Positions 9,387-20,502 are shown, counted from the first letter of the stretch. The stretch is 64,000 bases of DNA from Acidimangrovimonas pyrenivorans (GCF_042643245.1 NZ_JBHRSK010000012.1:7402-71401), one strand, 5' to 3'. Numbers and translations: made by a program. Notes: a model not told the origin generated them from the sequence alone.

Positions 9387-10004
9387 TCAGGCGTTGAGGG
9401 GAAACAGGGATGCGGCATCCGGCACGATGCGCGCGAAGCGGTCGGCCAGCGCCGCCAGGGCTGCTGCCTGGACCTGGGCGGCCGGCACGATCCCCGCGCC
9501 AGCGGCGGCCGGCAGATCGCGCGTGGCGGTGGCATCGGCGACGATGGTGCAGGCAAGGCCGAGGTCGAGCGCCGCCCGGGCCGTCGAACTGACGCACATA
9601 TGGGTCATGAAGCCGGCGAGGATCAGGTTCCTGGTGCCGAGCGCGGCCAGCCGCGCCTGCAGGTCGGTGCCGGCGAAGGCGTTCGGCAGGGCCTTGACCA
9701 CGACCGCCTCGTCCGCGGCGGGCTCGAGCCCGGCGATCGGCAGCACGAAGCCCCGGTCCGGGTCGAAGACGGCGCCGCCCGGCCGGCCGTGATGCAGAAC
9801 ATGGATCACGGGCACCGCGGCGGCCCGCGCGGCGTCAAGCAGATCGCCGGCGCCGGCCACCGCGACGTCGATACCGGCCAGCGGCAGGCTGCCGCTGTCA
9901 TATTCGCGCTGGGCGTCGATCAGGACGACGGCGGCATTGGCGAGATCGGTCGTGGCAGGCGGGGCGCCGGCAAGCTGCAGCAGGGTCTTGGGATCGTTGG
10001 TCAT
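9387..10004 (-). CDS. Isochorismatase-family cysteine hydrolase
   Basis: A 205-residue isochorismatase-like hydrolase. The expected triad is visible: Asp30 in VVLIDAQ, Lys104 in VVKALPNAF and Cys137 in FMTHMCVSSTAR. Such enzymes hydrolyse vinyl ethers or amides (isochorismate, nicotinamide, ureidoacrylate); the substrate here cannot be told. It is divergent from a LysR gene starting about 100 nt away, suggesting control by that regulator. About 184 nt separate it from the hydrolase on its left, including a run of nine G at 9302-9310. Confidence 0.85.
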   Translation of the reverse strand: MTNDPKTLLQLAGAPPATTDLANAAVVLIDAQREYDSGSLPLAGIDVAVAGAGDLLDAARAAAVPVIHVLHHGRPGGAVFDPDRGFVLPIAGLEPAADEAVVVKALPNAFAGTDLQARLAALGTRNLILAGFMTHMCVSSTARAALDLGLACTIVADATATRDLPAAAGAGIVPAAQVQAAALAALADRFARIVPDAASLFPLNA

Positions 10005-10101
10005 CGGGCGGTCCTCTAGGGGTGAGCCACCCGGATAAGCGGTTTCGGCCTGAACGGAAACTTGCTAATTATGTGCAGCGGCTGATCGAAAATTGACAGG
10101 C

Positions 10102-10974
10102 ATGCTCGACTGGCAGGACATTCGTTTCTTCGTCACCCTCACCCATGAGGGGACGCTCTCGGCGACGGCCCGGGCGCTGGGCGTGACCCATGCGACGGTG
10201 GCGCGGCGCATCGACCAGCTCGAGCGGTCGGTCGGCCAGCGGCTTTTCGAGCGGCATCCCGGCGGTTATGGGCTCACCGCGGCGGGGCGCACCGTCCTCG
10301 ACGCGGCGGAACGCATGGCCGAGGCGGCGGGGCAGATCAGCGCGGATCTGCTGCATGGCGGCCAGCGCCCCGTGGTGGTGCGGGTGACGGCGACGCGGAG
10401 CATCGCCGACCTGCTGATCGCGCCCCGGCTCGGCGATTTCCTGGCCGGCCATCCCGATATCGACATCGAGCTGATCGCCGAGAGCCGCAACCTCAGCCTC
10501 GCCCGGCGCGAGACCGACCTCGCCCTGCGCCTCGGTCGCCCGGCCGAGGGCGAGCTTCTCGCGCGCCGGCTGGCCGACCTGCCCTATGCCTTCTATGCCA
10601 CCGCCGCCTACCGGGACGCGATGCCGAAGGACCGGACCCCGGCGCTTTTCGGCTTCGACGACAGCAGCGCGGATCTCGAAGAGGCGGCCTGGGCGCGGCA
10701 GACGCTTGGTGCGCGCCGGCGGTTGCAGTCGAACAGCCTTCTGGCGCAGGCGGCGGCGGCGCGCTCGGGGCAGGGGGTGGTTCTTCTGCCCCGGATGATC
10801 GGCGGCCTCTGGCCGGATCTGGTCGAGGTCGCGCTGGGCCCGAAACCGCCGGTGCGGGAGCTGTGGCTGGTGATGCGGCGGGACCTGAAACGCCATCCGC
10901 GCGTGCGGGCCGTCGCCGACCACCTGATCGGCCTCTTCTCCGGGCCCGACTGCGCCCGGCACATCAACGCGTGA
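10102..10974 (+). CDS. LysR-family transcriptional regulator
   Basis: A 290-residue LysR-type regulator. The N-terminal winged helix-turn-helix is clear (SATARALGVTHATVARRI, about residues 20-40), followed by a periplasmic-binding-like effector domain. I start at the ATG at 10102; a TTG at 10093 in frame would add three residues. It is divergent from the isochorismatase-like gene, and the 97-nt gap between them would hold the shared operator. Autoregulation and control of the neighbour are inferred from this arrangement. Confidence 0.88.
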   Translation: MLDWQDIRFFVTLTHEGTLSATARALGVTHATVARRIDQLERSVGQRLFERHPGGYGLTAAGRTVLDAAERMAEAAGQISADLLHGGQRPVVVRVTATRSIADLLIAPRLGDFLAGHPDIDIELIAESRNLSLARRETDLALRLGRPAEGELLARRLADLPYAFYATAAYRDAMPKDRTPALFGFDDSSADLEEAAWARQTLGARRRLQSNSLLAQAAAARSGQGVVLLPRMIGGLWPDLVEVALGPKPPVRELWLVMRRDLKRHPRVRAVADHLIGLFSGPDCARHINA

Positions 10975-11097
10975 GCGGAAGTCGGGGCATTCGAGCCTTC
11001 AGGCCCATGAGGTCGTGTGAAAAAGGCACCGCCCATGGAGCGCGCGCCGCGCAATCTCATGCGCGCCGCGCCCGGCCATGCGCTGCCCTACAGCGCC

Positions 11098-13515
<2,418 letters not shown>

Positions 13516-13595
13516 TCGGACCTTCCTTGAATTCCTGCCCGACTTATAGGCGTTCCGGCAGGGATTGTCACGCGCGTGACACAAGATTTAGGGGG

Positions 13596-14213
13596 TCAGG
13601 TCAGGGCGATCAGCAAGCCGACAAGGATCAGCAATCCGCCCGCCGCGCGGTTGACCCGCGCCATGCCCTTCGGCCCGGTCAGCCGGTGGCGCGCGCGGTC
13701 CACAGCCCAGGCGAAACACAGGTTGCCGATCAGCGGCACCGCCACCGACAGGGCGCAGATCGCGGCGATGTCCGGCCCGCCGACATGGCGCAGGTCGAAG
13801 AAGCCGGGCAGCACGCCCATGTAGAACAGCACCGCCTTGGGGTTGCTCAGGATCACCGTGATGCCGGCGAGGAAGCCGGCGGCGCGGCCGGGGCGGGTCA
13901 GGCGGCTGTCGCGTTCGACGGGCTTGTCGGCCTGCCAGATCAGCCGCGCCCCCAGCAACAGGAAGATCGCCACCGCGACCCAGCGCAGCACGTCCATGAC
14001 GCCGCCATAGGCCGCCGTCACCCAGCTCAGCCCGAAGATCGCCGCCAGCGGCCAGAGCGCGTCGCCGACCGCCACGCCGACGGCCAGCGGCCAGGCGGCG
14101 AACCCGCCCGACAGTGCCCGTGCGGTCAGGGCCAGCCAGACCGGGCCGGGGGTGAGGAAGAGGACGAACAGCGCCCCGGCATAGAGGCCGAGCGCGACGG
14201 GGGACAGGCTCAC
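13596..14213 (-). CDS. LysE/RhtB-family amino acid exporter
   Basis: A 205-residue integral membrane protein with about six hydrophobic segments. Family marks include FLTPGPVWLALTARAL near the N-terminus and ILSNPKAVLFYMGVLPGFF in the middle. The start is GTG at 14213, overlapping the VOC gene stop as GTGA; a longer reading from 14306 overlaps that gene deeply and has no family-like residues. It is cotranscribed with VOC and recF by overlap. The substrate is unknown. Compare the shortened LysE protein at 27356-27796, which lacks the middle of this fold. Confidence 0.88.
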   Translation of the reverse strand: MSLSPVALGLYAGALFVLFLTPGPVWLALTARALSGGFAAWPLAVGVAVGDALWPLAAIFGLSWVTAAYGGVMDVLRWVAVAIFLLLGARLIWQADKPVERDSRLTRPGRAAGFLAGITVILSNPKAVLFYMGVLPGFFDLRHVGGPDIAAICALSVAVPLIGNLCFAWAVDRARHRLTGPKGMARVNRAAGGLLILVGLLIALT

Positions 14214-14644
14214 GGCGCCTCCGGCAGGGTCAGCGACCCGTCCTCGGCCAGCGGCCAGAACGGGTTCATGGCGATTTCCCAGACATGGCCGTCGGGATCG
14301 GCGCAATAGCCGGAATAGCCGCCCCAGAACACCTTTTCGGGCCGCTTGAGCTCGGTCGCCCCCGCCGCGAGCGCGGCCGCGAAAGCGGCATCGACCTCGG
14401 CCTCGGTGGCAAAGTTCTGCGCCAGCGTCACCGCGCCGGTGCCCAGTTCCTCCGGCGCCCGGTGCTGGTCGGCGGCCAGGTCGTTCCAGCCGAACAGGCC
14501 CAGCACAAGCCCGTGCATCTGGTAGAAGGTCACGCCCGCCTGGCTCTGCGGATGGGGCTGCCAGCCCAGCGCGGCGTAGAATTCGCGCGCCCGCGCCATG
14601 TCGGCCACGCCCAGGGTGATCAGGGTCACGCGTTGCGGGGTCAT
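14210..14644 (-). CDS. VOC-family (glyoxalase-like) protein
   Basis: A 144-residue vicinal-oxygen-chelate protein with two beta-alpha-beta-beta-beta modules. It starts RVTLITLGVADMARAREFY and ends with the typical GYSGYCADPDGHVWEIA. The metal-site Glu near the C-terminus (VWEIA) is present. The substrate is unknown; relatives include glyoxalases and antibiotic-binding proteins. Its ATG overlaps the recF stop (ATGA) and its stop overlaps the LysE GTG, so it is translated in a coupled chain behind recF. Confidence 0.88.
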   Translation of the reverse strand: MTPQRVTLITLGVADMARAREFYAALGWQPHPQSQAGVTFYQMHGLVLGLFGWNDLAADQHRAPEELGTGAVTLAQNFATEAEVDAAFAAALAAGATELKRPEKVFWGGYSGYCADPDGHVWEIAMNPFWPLAEDGSLTLPEAP

Positions 14645-15753
14645 GCCAGCCTCCCTTCGGTGATTTCCGAATTGCCGCCCGTTTCGTGCACCTCGAAGGC
14701 CTGGGCCCTGTCGCCCAGCGCCTCGAACAGTTCCGCCCCGGTGCCGGTCATGAAGGCCTGGGCGCCGAGGGCGCAGATTTCGTCATAGAGGGCCGCGCGG
14801 CGGCCGGCGTCAAGATGGGCCGCGACCTCGTCGAGCAGCAGGATCGGCGGCGCGCCGAAATCCTCGGCCAGGGCGCGGGCATTGGCGAGGATCAGCGAGA
14901 TCAGCAGCGCCTTCTGTTCGCCGGTCGAGCATTGATCGGCCGCCACCCCCTTGGCGGCATAGGTGGCGCCCATGTCGATCCGGTGTGGCCCGACCAGGGT
15001 CCGCCCCGCCGCCATGTCGCGCCGGCGCCCGGCAGCGAAGGCTTCGGTCAACTCCCCGGCACTCTCGGGCAAATCGCCCTCGGGATGGCTCAGGGTCAAG
15101 GTCGCCGCGGGAAAAGCCGTTTCCGCCCCCTCCTGCGCCGCCGCCAGCCGCGCCAGCGCCGCCGCCCGGTTGGCGATGATCGCCGCACCGGCCTCGGCCA
15201 TCTGGCCTTCCAGTGCCCCGTACCAGGCCCCGTCGCGCGCCTCTTCCTTCAGCAGCCGGTTGCGCTCGCGCATCGCCTTCTCATAGGCCAGCGCGGCCTC
15301 GGCATGACCCGGCTCGAAACTCAGCACCATGCGGTCGAGGAAGCGCCGCCGGCCCTCGGCGCCCTCCAGCCACAGCCGGTCCATCGCCGGCACCAGCCAC
15401 AGCACCCGGGCGATCCGCCCCAGCGCCGCCTGGCTCGCCGCCTTGTCGTCGATCCGGACCTGGCGCGACTGGCCCGGCTCGGCCCAGGTCTCGACCTCGT
15501 GCACCTGCCACAGGCTGCGGATCGTGGCCGCGATCTTCCAGCCCAGGGCCTCGGGCCGCCGTGCCATCTCCTCGGCCGCCGCCCGCCGCAGCCCGCGCCC
15601 GGGCGACAGCAGCGACACCGCCTCAAGGATATTGGTCTTGCCGGCCCCGTTCGGCCCGTGGATCGCCACCGGCCGGCCGTCCAGCACCAGCCGTCCCGCC
15701 CGATGCGAGCGGAAATGCGACAGGGTCAGCTCGGAAAGGGCCAGCACCGACAT
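14641..15753 (-). CDS. recF: DNA replication and repair protein RecF
   Basis: SMC-like ATPase that loads RecA at gaps during repair, 370 residues. The Walker A is GPNGAGKT at residues 33-40. The ABC signature region appears in STGEQKALLISLILA, and the Walker B is PPILLLDEVAAHLD. The start at 15753 is preceded by GCAAAGAAGAAGGG; this ribosome site is formed by the tail of a dispersed repeat (15761-15815). dnaN lies just upstream and VOC/LysE genes are coupled behind it. Confidence 0.96.
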   Translation of the reverse strand: MSVLALSELTLSHFRSHRAGRLVLDGRPVAIHGPNGAGKTNILEAVSLLSPGRGLRRAAAEEMARRPEALGWKIAATIRSLWQVHEVETWAEPGQSRQVRIDDKAASQAALGRIARVLWLVPAMDRLWLEGAEGRRRFLDRMVLSFEPGHAEAALAYEKAMRERNRLLKEEARDGAWYGALEGQMAEAGAAIIANRAAALARLAAAQEGAETAFPAATLTLSHPEGDLPESAGELTEAFAAGRRRDMAAGRTLVGPHRIDMGATYAAKGVAADQCSTGEQKALLISLILANARALAEDFGAPPILLLDEVAAHLDAGRRAALYDEICALGAQAFMTGTGAELFEALGDRAQAFEVHETGGNSEITEGRLA

Positions 15754-15760
15754 GTCTGCC

Positions 15761-15815
15761 CTTCTTCTTTGCGAAAATACTCCACGGGGGTCCGGGGGTG
15801 TGAAACCCCCGGCGC
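15761..15815 (-). repeat. Dispersed intergenic repeat, copy 1
   Basis: On the minus strand a hairpin CCGGGGG/CCCCCGG is followed by ACCCCCGTGGAGTATTTTC and then GCAAAGAAGAAG. It lies directly after the dnaN stop and ends in the recF ribosome-binding site. Other copies are at 19494, 25143, 28814, 46334 and 51171. The tail GGAGTATTT..GCAAAG is the shared core. Confidence 0.75.
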
Positions 15816-15823
15816 CGCTGTCG

Positions 15824-16942
15824 TCACACGCGCATCGGCATCACGACATAGACCGCCGAGGTGTCGTTGCCCTCGCGCATCAGCGTCGGGTCGCCCGAGC
15901 CGTTGAACAGGAACACCGCGTTCTCGCGATCGACCTGGCTGGCGATCTCGAGCAGGTACTTGGCGTTGAAGCCGATCTCGAGCCGCTCGTCGCCATAGGC
16001 CACGGCCAGTTCCTCTTCGGCCGCACCGCTGTCGGGGGCGTTGACCGAGAGCACCAGCCGGTCCTCGTCCAGCGACAGCTTGACGGCGCGGCTGCGCTCG
16101 GACGACACCGTCGCGACGCGGTCGACCGCCTTGGCGAACTCGGCCGCGTCGACCTCCATCTGGCGGGTGTTCCCGACCGGGATCACGCGTGTGTAGTCGG
16201 GGAAGGTGCCGTCGATCACCTTCGAGGTCAGGGTGATCTGCGGCGTGGCAAAACGCACCTTGGTCTCGCTCACCGAGACCGCGATCTGGGTATCGTCGTC
16301 GTCGAGCAGCTTGCGCAGCTCGCCCACCGTCTTGCGCGGCACGATGACGCCGGGCATGTCGGCGGCGCCCTCGGGCAGCTCGGCGTCGATCCGGGCCAGG
16401 CGGTGGCCGTCGGTGGCGACGCAGCGCAGCACCGGGCCGTCCTCGCCCTGGGCGACATGCATGTAGACGCCGTTGAGGTAATAGCGCGTCTCTTCGGTCG
16501 AGATGGCGAATTTCGATTTGTCGAACAGCCGCCGCAGCACCGGGGCCGGGGCCGAGAAGTTCGATGAATATTCCGACGACGCCATCACCGGGAAATCTTC
16601 CTTGGGCAGCGTCGCCAGGTTGAAGTTCGACCGCCCGGCGGTGACGGTCAGCCGGCCCGAGGCGGCATCGTCGGTCAGCTGCACCAGCGCGCCGTCGGGC
16701 AGCTTGCGCACGATCTCGTGCAGCATCACCGCCGAGACGGTGGTGGCGCCGGCGCGTTCGACCTGCGCCGGGGCCTTGTCGACCACCTCGATATCCAGGT
16801 CGGTGGCGCGGAAACTGACGGCATCGCCCTCGGCCTCGATCAGCACGTTGGCAAGGATCGGGATGGTGTTGCGCCGCTCGACGACCGATTGCGCCTGGGC
16901 CACCGCCTTGAGAAGCGCGCCGCGCTCGATGCTGATCTTCAT
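15824..16942 (-). CDS. dnaN: DNA polymerase III subunit beta (sliding clamp)
   Basis: Ring-shaped processivity clamp of the replicative polymerase, 372 residues, the normal bacterial length. It begins MKISIERGALLKAVAQAQSVVERRNTIPI and ends with the standard MPMRV. The three clamp subdomains are present without gaps. It lies between dnaA (113 nt upstream) and recF (70 nt downstream, with a repeat copy in between), the common order in this group. Confidence 0.98.
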   Translation of the reverse strand: MKISIERGALLKAVAQAQSVVERRNTIPILANVLIEAEGDAVSFRATDLDIEVVDKAPAQVERAGATTVSAVMLHEIVRKLPDGALVQLTDDAASGRLTVTAGRSNFNLATLPKEDFPVMASSEYSSNFSAPAPVLRRLFDKSKFAISTEETRYYLNGVYMHVAQGEDGPVLRCVATDGHRLARIDAELPEGAADMPGVIVPRKTVGELRKLLDDDDTQIAVSVSETKVRFATPQITLTSKVIDGTFPDYTRVIPVGNTRQMEVDAAEFAKAVDRVATVSSERSRAVKLSLDEDRLVLSVNAPDSGAAEEELAVAYGDERLEIGFNAKYLLEIASQVDRENAVFLFNGSGDPTLMREGNDTSAVYVVMPMRV

Positions 16943-17054
16943 ACCCTCATACCCCTTCGTGTCGCAGAGGTGATCTGCGGCTCAGGTTTGCTTGTTTTCC
17001 GGACTTTCGGTCGGAAAGCCGGGAGCGTCAAGGGCGCCCCCGGGCTTTGGCGCC

Positions 17055-18464
17055 TCACGCTTCGAGAAGGCGGCGCAGAAGCTGCAGATCCTCGGCCAGC
17101 TGCGAGTCGGTCGACATCAGCTCCTCGATCTTGCGCACGCCGTGCATGATCGTGGTGTGATCGCGCCCGCCGAAGCGGCGGCCGATCTCGGGCAGGCTGC
17201 GCGGGGTCAGCTTCTTGGCCAGGTACATCGCGATCTGCCGCGGCCGGGCGAAGTTGCGCGCCCGCTTCGGGCCGATCATGTCGGACAGCCGGATGTTGTA
17301 ATGCTCGGCCACCTTGCGCTGGATCTCCTCGATGGTGATCTTGCGATCCGAGGCGCGCAGGATGTCGGCCAGGCAGTCCTGGGCCAGGTCCAGCGTGATC
17401 TCGCGCCCGACCAGCGAGGCGAAGGCGAATAGCCGGGTCAGCGCCCCTTCCAGCACGCGGACATTGGTGGTGATGCGATGGGCAAGGAATTCGAGCACGC
17501 CCGGCGCCAGGGTCAGGCCCTTGTACTGGTTGTGGTAGAACTCGGCCTTGTTCTGCAGGATGCCGAGACGCAGCTCGTAATCGGTCGGGTGCAGGTCGAC
17601 GATCAGCCCGCATTGCAGCCGGCTCTTGATCCGTTCCTCAAGGTCCTTGATCTCGCCCGGGGCGCGATCGGCCGAGATCACGATCTGCTTGTTCTGGTCG
17701 ACCAGCGCGTTGAAGGTGTGGAAGAACTCTTCCTGGGTGCTGTCCTTGCCGGCGATGAACTGGACGTCGTCGACCATCAGCACGTCGACCGAGCGGAACA
17801 TCTCCTTGAAGTCCATGATCTGCTTTTCGCGCAGCGCCTGGATGAAGCGGTACATGAACTGCTCGGCCGAGAGGTAGAGCACGCGCAGCTCGGGCCGGCG
17901 GCTTTGCAGCTCATGGGCGATGGCATGCATCAGGTGCGTCTTGCCGAGCCCGACGCCGCCATAGAGGAACAGCGGGTTGAAGCTGACCGGCCCGCCCTCG
18001 GCCACCCGGCGGGCGGCGGCATGGGCCAGTTCGTTCGGCTTGCCGACGACGAAGGTGTCGAAGGTGAAGCGGCTGTCGAGCGGGGCGCTGCGCAGTTCCG
18101 AGTCGTCCGCGGCGGGGTGCGCCGGCCGGGCGGCCCGGGGCGTCTCTGCGGCGGCTGCGGCGGCCGAGGCCGGCTGCCCCTCGGGCGCGGTGGCGGCGGC
18201 ATTGGCCTGCACCGCCGGCCGCGCCGCTTCGACGGTGAATTCCAGCCGGTCGACCGATGCGCCGGCCGAGATCAGCTGCTGCCGGATCTGATCGGAGAAA
18301 TTGCGCTCGACCCAGTTGCCGAAGAAGTTCGTCGGCACGGTGAACCGTGCCACGCCGTCGCGCAGTTCCGCGAAGCGCAGCGGCTCGATCCAGGTTACGA
18401 AGTTGTTTTTGCCCAGTCTCTTGAGAAGTTCGCCACGTACATGCCCCCAGGTTTCATTCGTCAT
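17055..18464 (-). CDS. dnaA: Chromosomal replication initiator DnaA
   Basis: AAA+ initiator that binds DnaA boxes and opens the origin. I start at the ATG at 18464 (MTNETWGHVRGELLKRLGK), giving 469 residues; GGAAG lies upstream. A longer reading to 18875 adds a non-conserved extension. Domain I is residues 1-75, an Ala/Pro-rich linker spans 80-125, Walker A is GGVGLGKTH near 169-177, Walker B is VLMVDDVQF, and the DNA-binding signature DHTTIMHGVRKIEEL is near the C-terminus. GANTC sites cluster upstream, which may matter for control (see findings). Confidence 0.98.
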   Translation of the reverse strand: MTNETWGHVRGELLKRLGKNNFVTWIEPLRFAELRDGVARFTVPTNFFGNWVERNFSDQIRQQLISAGASVDRLEFTVEAARPAVQANAAATAPEGQPASAAAAAAETPRAARPAHPAADDSELRSAPLDSRFTFDTFVVGKPNELAHAAARRVAEGGPVSFNPLFLYGGVGLGKTHLMHAIAHELQSRRPELRVLYLSAEQFMYRFIQALREKQIMDFKEMFRSVDVLMVDDVQFIAGKDSTQEEFFHTFNALVDQNKQIVISADRAPGEIKDLEERIKSRLQCGLIVDLHPTDYELRLGILQNKAEFYHNQYKGLTLAPGVLEFLAHRITTNVRVLEGALTRLFAFASLVGREITLDLAQDCLADILRASDRKITIEEIQRKVAEHYNIRLSDMIGPKRARNFARPRQIAMYLAKKLTPRSLPEIGRRFGGRDHTTIMHGVRKIEELMSTDSQLAEDLQLLRRLLEA

Positions 18465-19040
18465 CTTCCGACCCGCTGTCCACGCGTTTTTATTGAGGCG
18501 ACTGCACCACACATCACACAAACACAGATACGCGTACCCGGCTTGCAGCCCCCGGTTATTGTGCGACCCGAATCTGCCATGAGGAACGAACCAACCGGCG
18601 GCCTGCGCCGACGCGGCGCAACCCGTCTGCCCGCCGGCTGAAGCCCAATACCGGGATCTCCCGATATGGCAGCCCGGCGGGGGCGCGTTGTTCATTTGGA
18701 CATGAGAAACAGCCTGTGGACCGCGTTTTCGCGGCAGCCGCTTCGCTGGCACCGATAGCGTGACAGGCAAAAGCCTACCACCCCCGAAATCCGTAGATCC
18801 CGTGGCGTCCCGACCCGTAGCTGCCTGGCAGTGGCGTCTACTGGCGGGGCTCCCTGACCTTCCATGTCCCCCCAAGGCGATGTGAATCGCTCCTAGACGC
18901 TAGCCCGGTGTCGCGCGGCGGCGCAACAGAACTATGGTCTTGACTCAGGCTTGGTGAAAGCGAATCCCGGCGGCTGTGCAAAAAGGGCACGGTGGCCGAA
19001 TTCGGGATATTCCCAAAGTGGGACTCGGCCCAGAAATGCG
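18465..19040. other. Long non-coding region upstream of dnaA
   Basis: About 575 nt without a credible gene; it must hold the dnaA promoter and leader. I see five GANTC sites between 18570 and 19026 (18570, 18884, 18941, 18962, 19022), four of them within 143 nt. Two weak DnaA-box-like sequences (6 of 9) lie near 18477 and 18715. There is no tight DnaA-box cluster and no long AT-rich block, so I do not call it the chromosomal origin. No convincing -35/-10 pair was found. Confidence 0.5.
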
Positions 19041-19066
19041 AAAAGGCGCACCAGAGGTGCGCCCTT
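19041..19066 (-). terminator. Intrinsic terminator of rpsT
   Basis: GGCGCACC (19045-19052) pairs perfectly with GGTGCGCC (19056-19063) around an AGA loop. Read on the minus strand the stem is followed by TTTT (19044-19041). It lies 39 nt beyond the rpsT stop and separates rpsT from dnaA. Confidence 0.85.
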
Positions 19067-19104
19067 CGGCAGTCTGTCAAAGCCGGGCGAGCCGGCCGGT
19101 CGGG

Positions 19105-19371
19105 TCAGGCCGAGAGGGCCTTCACGCGCGACGACAGGCGCGACATCTTGCGGGCTGCGGTGTTCTTGTGCAGCACACCCTTGGTCACGCCGCGGGCGAT
19201 TTCCGGCTGGGCGCTGCGCAGGGCTTCCGACGCGGCGGCCTGGTCGCCCGAGCTGATCGCCTCTTCCACCTTGCGCAGGAAGGTGCGGATCCGCGAGCGG
19301 CGCGCCTTGTTCACGGCATAGCGCGCTTCATTCTGGCGGGCGCGCTTCTTGGACTGGGGCGTATTGGCCAT
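19105..19371 (-). CDS. rpsT: 30S ribosomal protein S20
   Basis: Small-subunit protein S20 that binds 16S rRNA, 88 residues. It begins MANTPQSKKRARQNEARYAVNKARRSRIRT and contains the conserved GVLHKNTAARKMSRL. The sequence is rich in Lys and Arg as expected. It has its own intrinsic terminator downstream and lies upstream of dnaA on the same strand, a common alphaproteobacterial neighbour pair. Confidence 0.97.
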   Translation of the reverse strand: MANTPQSKKRARQNEARYAVNKARRSRIRTFLRKVEEAISSGDQAAASEALRSAQPEIARGVTKGVLHKNTAARKMSRLSSRVKALSA

Positions 19372-19493
19372 CTGTACGAGTTCCGGTTTTTCGGTTCGGG
19401 TAAATCTGAAGACGCGCTTCTATGGCCGACTCGGCGGCAAGTCAACTGTCTGGGCCAATGTTTTTTGGCCTTTGGCGCCGGGCAGGCAGGAAG

Positions 19494-19550
19494 GCCGGGG
19501 GCGCTGCCCCCGGGCCCCCGGGATATTTGGATGAAGATGAAAAGGCAAAG
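19494..19550 (+). repeat. Dispersed intergenic repeat, copy 2
   Basis: A perfect stem CCGGGGGC/GCCCCCGG is followed by GGCCCCCGGGATATTTGG and ATGAAGATGAAAAG. It lies between the rpsT start and the TauE stop, so it is downstream of the TauE gene. It matches the hairpin-plus-tail plan of the other copies but has a variant tail. Confidence 0.65.
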
Positions 19551-19562
19551 CGGGCCTGGAGC

Positions 19563-20336
19563 CTAGCCCATCAACCCGCGGCGGATCAGGTTGGCGCCGG
19601 TGATCGCCAGCAGCAGCAGGGTCCACCAGCGGAAGCGCACCGGGTCGAGCCGGTCCTGCAGCCTGAAGCCGACCCACATGCCGATCCAGGCGGGAATCAC
19701 CAGCAGTGCCGACAGCGGGGCGGTCGAGGCATTGAGCACGCCCGAGCGCAGGTGGGCCACCGTCAGCATCACCGCGCCGAGCAGGAAGACCACGCCCTGG
19801 ACCCGCACCTGCTCGCGCTTCTCGGTGCCGGTCGACAGCAGGTAGACCAAGAGCGGCGGCCCCCAGACGCCCGAGATGCCGCCGTAGAGGCCGGCGACGA
19901 TGCCGAGGACGATCTCGACCCGCTTGCGGTGGTGGATGGCGATCACCAGCGGCCGGCCCGAGAGCTGGTAGAGCGCGAAGCCGACGATCGGCACGCCGAG
20001 CAGGACATACATCAGCCAGCTCGGGATCAGCAGCACGAACTGGGCCGAGATGACGATGAAGACGATGATGGTGACGATCATGCGCCGGTATTTCACCACC
20101 GACTCCCAGGCCGCCGACGGGCCCTGGCGGAAGGCCTGGGCGAGGTTGGTGGTCAGGGTCGGCAGCAGCAGCGCGGCCAGCGCCTCGTGCCCCGGCAGGA
20201 AGGAGGACAGCGCCGAGATCATGATCATCGGCATGGCGAATCCGACCGCGCCCTTGACGAAGCCCGCCACCAGCGTCACCGCGATGGCCAGCGCCAGCGC
20301 CCAGGGCTCGAGCCCGCCTGCAAATATGTCCATCAT
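19563..20336 (-). CDS. TauE/SafE-family sulfite/anion permease
   Basis: A 257-residue membrane protein with about eight hydrophobic helices and the family's repeated G-rich motifs (VAGFVKGAVGFAMPMIMI, GIVAGLYGGISGVWGPPLLVYLL). TauE/SafE proteins export sulfite, sulfoacetate or other organic anions; the substrate here is unknown. It starts ATG-ATG at 20336 or 20333, divergent from the mcd gene with about 165 nt between. No sulfur-metabolism gene is adjacent, so no pathway can be inferred. Confidence 0.85.
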   Translation of the reverse strand: MMDIFAGGLEPWALALAIAVTLVAGFVKGAVGFAMPMIMISALSSFLPGHEALAALLLPTLTTNLAQAFRQGPSAAWESVVKYRRMIVTIIVFIVISAQFVLLIPSWLMYVLLGVPIVGFALYQLSGRPLVIAIHHRKRVEIVLGIVAGLYGGISGVWGPPLLVYLLSTGTEKREQVRVQGVVFLLGAVMLTVAHLRSGVLNASTAPLSALLVIPAWIGMWVGFRLQDRLDPVRFRWWTLLLLAITGANLIRRGLMG

Positions 20337-20502
20337 CCCGTCCCCGTCGCGTCCCGCCCGCTATAGCGTGGTTCGCAAGGGGCTGCAGCGGCAAAATCCG
20401 ATGCGACACATTCGTTCACCATGATGGGCGACGGCGAATTTTTGTTGCGCTGCGGCTGCAAAGGCCCTATCTCCCTCGCAAGTGCAGAAACGGAGATCAG
20501 CC

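Noticed and set aside
19057..19080. TTGACA on the minus strand (19080-19075) as a dnaA promoter -35
   Set aside because: The position of a -10 would fall in the rpsT terminator stem and shows no TATAAT-like sequence.
18465..19104. Chromosomal origin of replication next to dnaA
   Set aside because: Only two 6-of-9 DnaA-box matches and no AT-rich unwinding block; kept only as a non-coding region.
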